From: Dimargaris cristalligena
Lineage: Eukaryota; Kickxellomycota; Dimargaritomycetes; Dimargaritales; Dimargaritaceae
NCBI GenBank assembly: GCA_027576995.1
Contig: JANBQC010000498.1
Coordinates: 1 to 21,326 of the forward strand
Reading direction: 5' to 3'
DNA length: 21,326 bases
Both the position numbers and the translations under genes were made by a program. The notes under the pieces were generated by a model. The model was not told the DNA's origin. It made no database searches and was given only the letters and a program-made list of their open reading frames with translations. The stretch's first letter is position 1; each line of letters starts with the position of its first letter. Of this stretch, positions 17,760 to 21,326 are shown one piece after another.

Positions 17760-19265
17760 ATGAAGGTTGCGAATAGCATCTTCGCGCTTGCTTTTGCTTC
17801 GGCCAGGATTCCCCCGACTATATCGATGCCGTCCTACCAAGCTACCCCCGAAGCCGCAAACAGGCTTCCCAAGGAAGTACAGCTGATTATAGGGAAATAT
17901 GCCGACGGGGTTACGCGCACACAACTCGCGCAAACCAATCACAACTGGAAGGATAATATCTATAAGTCGGCAGTGGAATCTGTAAGTGTTTTATTCCCCA
18001 TTCCGCATGGGCCGTTTTATTTAAACATCGCAATTTTGGAGACCTGTATATATTGTGGAAAGATATTCCGTTCCCGTATGGGATATAAACTTGCAATTCG
18101 GGATTTGAGCCCTTGGGTCGATCCACTTAATTTTTCGGCCAAATCCTAAACTAACCATGTCATAAAACTGAACCTTGACACGTTGTTAAACATGAAGGCC
18201 GTCCATTTAGCCGAATCTCTAGCAAAAAGTATCCAGTACTTCGGAGCCATTGCGAGCCCAGGAGATCACCCTATTATTGATAAGTATATTAAAGATGACG
18301 TTAACAACGCCGGAATCGAAGTCGCCGACGCCTGGATGGCGCTATTTAAACAGGAAACCATTTTCGAATTAGTCAACCGCATAGCTTACGGATTAGAGAA
18401 TCCCGACGGTTTAACGCGTTACGCAAACCTTCTCCCTTGGGCCCACAAAACCGCCCCCGTCACCGAAGTTCTACTCGTCGAGAATCTGGAAAAGGAGACG
18501 TTGGCCGTCAATTTTCCCATTCTGGCCGTTGCCACAACTAGCGGAGCGGTAGAGTTTGCCAGCTATTTGCGGGCGTTTTTTCATGGCACAAACTCCCAAG
18601 TAATCAACCGGGCTATAGCTACAAAATTTTCCGTCCAGTACCAAGTCACTATCCGTAGCATATTCAGCCCGGTACTAAGCCATATTTTCCGAGCCAGTAT
18701 GTACCATGTAACGTGGTACCTGTACAAGTACGCCCCTTTCCCGAAGGTGCGCGATTTCTTTGAGAATGCACTACATATAGATAATACTAAGGACATTTCA
18801 AGCAATGATGAGCAGAGCCGAAATGCCCGCTTAGCGCTCGTTTTGGCCGCTCACAAGTTTTTAGCCACAGTGGATACGGAGATGCGGGAGATTATTCGTG
18901 GTGAAATCGCCTATTTCAATCAAATGGCCAAATGGCCAAGTTCGCTCAATGAGGAAAAAGAAGACTATCTGGACTGTCTACTCCACTACGAACTGCATAA
19001 TGCACGCCAGGTCCTCATTCAACAATGGGATCCAAGGAAACAACTAGCGGGACTGATTGCGAAAGAAGATCCGGATATTGATATTAACGAATGCTACACC
19101 CTCCTGTACCATCCTGGTCGGGTCAACTTCTGGGAGGATGACGGCTTCGGTATTAACGTAATCCAATCCCTGTTGTGGCAGTCCCCTGATATTCGGTATA
19201 CCTTTCAAGATGAGCAAAAAAAGGGACCTCTCCCCCAGCTACCTAATGCTCCTGCCAATACCTAA
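17760..19265 (+). CDS. F-box-like protein with signal-like leader; frame interrupted by one TAA
   Basis: One reading frame runs from the ATG at 17760 (A at -3) to TAA at 19265, broken by a single in-frame TAA at 18147-18149. The two parts (129 and about 370 codons) share the same frame, so an intron containing the stop is likely. GTATGG at 18076 and TTTAG ending at 18210 bound a 135-base candidate with CTAAC and TTGAC branch-point-like motifs, giving 456 residues. An alternative donor is GTAAGT at 17982, with AG at 18197. Residues 36-70 resemble an F-box: LPKEV, an Ile-rich helix, then LAQTNHNW. The first 15 residues (MKVANSIFALAFASA) look like a short signal peptide, odd for an F-box protein; Met23 offers a leaderless start. 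The rest looks mainly helical, with no family I recognise. Codon use is less GC-biased than in RFT1 or TRL1. Alternatives are a nonsense pseudogene, or two genes, the second starting at 18192 behind a TATATATT at 18047. Confidence 0.55.
18076..18210 (+). other. Candidate intron removing an in-frame stop
   Basis: The donor GTATGG and the acceptor ATTTAG enclose 135 bases, a multiple of three, so the downstream frame is kept. The in-frame TAA (18147-18149) lies inside. CTAAC (18151-18155) and TTGAC (18175-18179) fit a YTNAY branch point 56 and 32 bases from the acceptor. The donor is not an ideal GTAAGT/GTATGT, so other junctions remain possible. Confidence 0.4.
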
Positions 19266-19319
19266 AGATGATTGTTGCTCTATACAACGGCTCTAAGGGT
19301 CTCGTACCACGTCTTTTTT

Positions 19320-19351
19320 ATATCAGTGACGCTTCAACGTGTCACTGATAT
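19320..19351. repeat. Hairpin after the F-box-like gene
   Basis: ATATCAGTGAC (19320-19330) and GTCACTGATAT (19341-19351) are perfect 11-bp inverted repeats. A G-T and a C-G pair extend the stem to a six-base loop TTCAAC. It lies 55 bases after the stop codon of the F-box-like gene and is flanked by T-rich DNA. It may affect the 3' end of that transcript or be a footprint of a small inverted-repeat element. Confidence 0.6.
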
Positions 19352-19680
19352 TATTTTATTTTGAATGAGTCAACTTTGGTTTTTTATGAATGTATTACCT
19401 GCCATCGCGGCGCCTCTCAATATGTTATTCAAACCACCTTCCTTACCCGAACTATTGGGCGTGTTATAAGTTAAATTCCTAGTAAACGTTTGAAATGCCT
19501 ATGTTATGAATTAACATCCTTAGGAGTACTTAAAGAAAGATTTCTAGATATGTATTATAATAAGATGTATACATTAGAATGGCGATATAAATTTAGCAAG
19601 TAAGTCAGTGCCGCTTAGGTTTATCTACACAATTAAATCGAGACATCTTACCTCAGTTGTCACCTAAATTCAATATCATC

Positions 19681-20028
19681 ATGTCTTTGCACCCACCCCA
19701 CAGCAACACTGGTGTCATGGTGACGAATTACTCAACCCCGCCGGTCCTCGATGGATATCTCAGATCTCTCTCTATTGTCAATTTGAAGGCTCTTCCAGAT
19801 ACCAATAGATTACCTCCAACGCAGCTATTTATATTACAAGGCAGCTATCTGAAATTTTTCTCGAGTATAGCTGCCCCGCTGGGATACAACCTTTTCATTT
19901 ATTATGTGATACCCATAAAATTTTACTCGGAAATTTATAATAAACCCACCCCCGTTAGCACCCAACACTATGGTGTCCATACATTGCTATACTACATGCC
20001 CCCTATCGATATGCCCAGGTTGAGATGA
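19681..20028 (+). CDS. Hypothetical small ORF
   Basis: A 115-codon ATG-to-TGA frame with A at -3. TATAAAT (19585-19591) lies about 90 bases upstream, matching the promoter spacing of other genes here. The product is rich in Tyr, Leu, Pro and Ile, with no signal peptide and a hydrophobic stretch near residues 70-90 (SIAAPLGYNLFIYYVIPI) that might be a membrane segment. I recognise no family. It could be a single exon of a longer gene, a decayed gene or a chance frame. Confidence 0.3.
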   Translation: MSLHPPHSNTGVMVTNYSTPPVLDGYLRSLSIVNLKALPDTNRLPPTQLFILQGSYLKFFSSIAAPLGYNLFIYYVIPIKFYSEIYNKPTPVSTQHYGVHTLLYYMPPIDMPRLR

Positions 20029-21326
20029 TCCCCGGTGCTGGATTCTTAGAAAACATACCAATGTGTATTTAGATTCGGTATTCGGATGACTGGCCACTGC
20101 GCCCGGATTAAATCTGGTTTTTATATACTACTACATTTGCAGTATTCTTTTTAAATATGTCTCTATCGATGGCCTATTTACACGCCCGCTCATAACAAAA
20201 AGCAACAAGCTGTTTCAACAATAGTAGTTACGGCATGGCCGTCTAATACAATTATAATGTTCGAAATGGAGACCATTAGGGCCACATTTTCTTATGCAAA
20301 CCCGCAATACAAAAAAAGACTGCCAGTCCCTTGCTAATTCTTGGGGAGGGTGGGGTGAACAGCCGGGTTAGTTACATCTGCCACATAATCACTAGTGTCA
20401 AAAAAAGGCCATATAGTCCTTACCAGAGCTAGTATAACAGTTCAGCAAGATGAGTAAATTTTCACCCATTGGTGGCTATTCAGGCTAGTATCTCCCAACA
20501 TTTTTATATTATAGGACATTCCTTTTGTTCATTATTCCAATACCAATGAATTTAGGTCACTGTACCCTATTTCCCCCTGGCAGTACATAGCAGGTCCATA
20601 GATAGCAATTATACTAAGAAGGCCCTTCACCCTAATTTATTAGTCAGGTCTTTGGTTTAGGTAAGTAGCTCTTTAAGTCCAGGCTACCAAGTTGCACTGT
20701 AGTAAGGACTGGCACAAGCCCCCTCTTTCCCAGATAGTCTATGAGACATGCTGCTATGATAGCCTTCTCAATTATGCAAGACCAACACCAATATCCCCCC
20801 CTCTTTCAGCTCACCCTGAAATGGATAGCCAAAGGCCACCATTGTTATTCACTCCCTTGTGCACCCACCTCTGACAGTGCCCCAGGCTGAAGCATACCCA
20901 AGTTATACTGACAAGGCCCTTCCATTGCTACTATATTATGGTTGATGGACATCCCTTGTCTTGCAGAGCTTTTTCCATCAAACTTGGGGTACAGGACCAT
21001 TAAGTGACTAATCACTGCAGTGGTATAATGGAGAATGAAGGGGAAGAATTCTTTAGTTACACATAAAGGGAACACCATTGGTGGAACCTCACCCTTCACA
21101 TTGCAAGGCCTACCACCATATAGTTGAACTACTCATGGTGCTTTCAAGTAGTACACCTTAAACCATAGTGGAAGTATTACTATTGTTATATACTTGCTAT
21201 GTCCGTATAATGGTGAGTTTCTGTACTTAATTTAACATCCCCCCTCATACAATGGTTAGGTCCAGGCAGTTAAATGTAAAAATAAATTAAGATAAATAGC
21301 TATACTGTTTCCCAGGTTTACCACTC
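20029..21326. other. Terminal spacer
   Basis: About 1.3 kb with no supportable gene. Frames at 20692-20874 (plus) and 20845-21099 (minus) are short, overlap on opposite strands and contain no convincing motif. Part of a mobile-element relic is possible but unsupported. Confidence 0.45.

Noticed and set aside
20938..21002. Retropepsin-like stretch (VDGHPLSCRAFSIKLGV) as a retrotransposon relic
   Set aside because: The resemblance to a Ty3-type aspartic protease (VDSGAS...KLG) lacks the DSG core, stops flank it on both sides and no adjoining element domains were seen.

Overview
This window looks like nuclear DNA from a fungus, probably an early-diverging lineage. The clearest marker is a single-polypeptide, three-domain Trl1-type tRNA ligase, the architecture used by fungi. 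Other signs are TATA-type promoters, AATAAA polyadenylation signals, A or G at -3 of the start codons, GC-richer genes in AT-rich spacers, and almost no introns in the long conserved genes. The mix of secreted proteins with a rapidly diverging F-box-like gene would suit Zoopagomycota/Kickxellomycotina, but that placement is inference and cannot be proved from this window. No rRNA gene, convincing tRNA gene, CRISPR array or intact transposon was found.

Layout. Positions 461-1186 (minus) encode a small secreted protein with a 3D/double-psi-barrel domain, with a TATA box about 130 bp upstream. A spacer of roughly 2.9 kb follows, holding only possible regulatory motifs, hairpins and a short tandem repeat. 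At 4093-4239 (plus) is a very short gene with TATA-like box, C/T-rich leader, signal peptide and AATAAA, predicting a 48-residue secreted peptide. Another gene-poor stretch runs to the tRNA ligase TRL1 (minus, start at 9068 or 8924). Just upstream of TRL1 is a small minus-strand ORF with cystatin-like motifs (9231-9482). After about 2.8 kb of spacer, including a nested inverted repeat at 11167-11227, comes a secreted 5'-nucleotidase (12315-14171, plus) and then the ER membrane protein RFT1 (14740-16581, plus). The right third holds a lineage-specific F-box-like gene (17760-19265, plus) whose frame is interrupted by one in-frame TAA, probably inside an intron. It is followed by a hairpin and a possible 115-residue ORF (19681-20028). 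The last 1.3 kb shows no supportable gene.

The genes do not form a pathway or operon; each has its own promoter and 3' signals. TRL1 (tRNA splicing and HAC1-type mRNA splicing in the unfolded protein response) and RFT1 (ER N-glycosylation) are core housekeeping genes. The 3D-domain protein, the short peptide, the 5'-nucleotidase and possibly the F-box-like protein carry signal-peptide-like N termini, so this neighbourhood is rich in secreted products. The most interesting items are the unannotated short secreted peptide, the F-box-like protein with a signal-peptide-like leader and interrupted frame, the possible dual-start TRL1, and the cystatin-like ORF.
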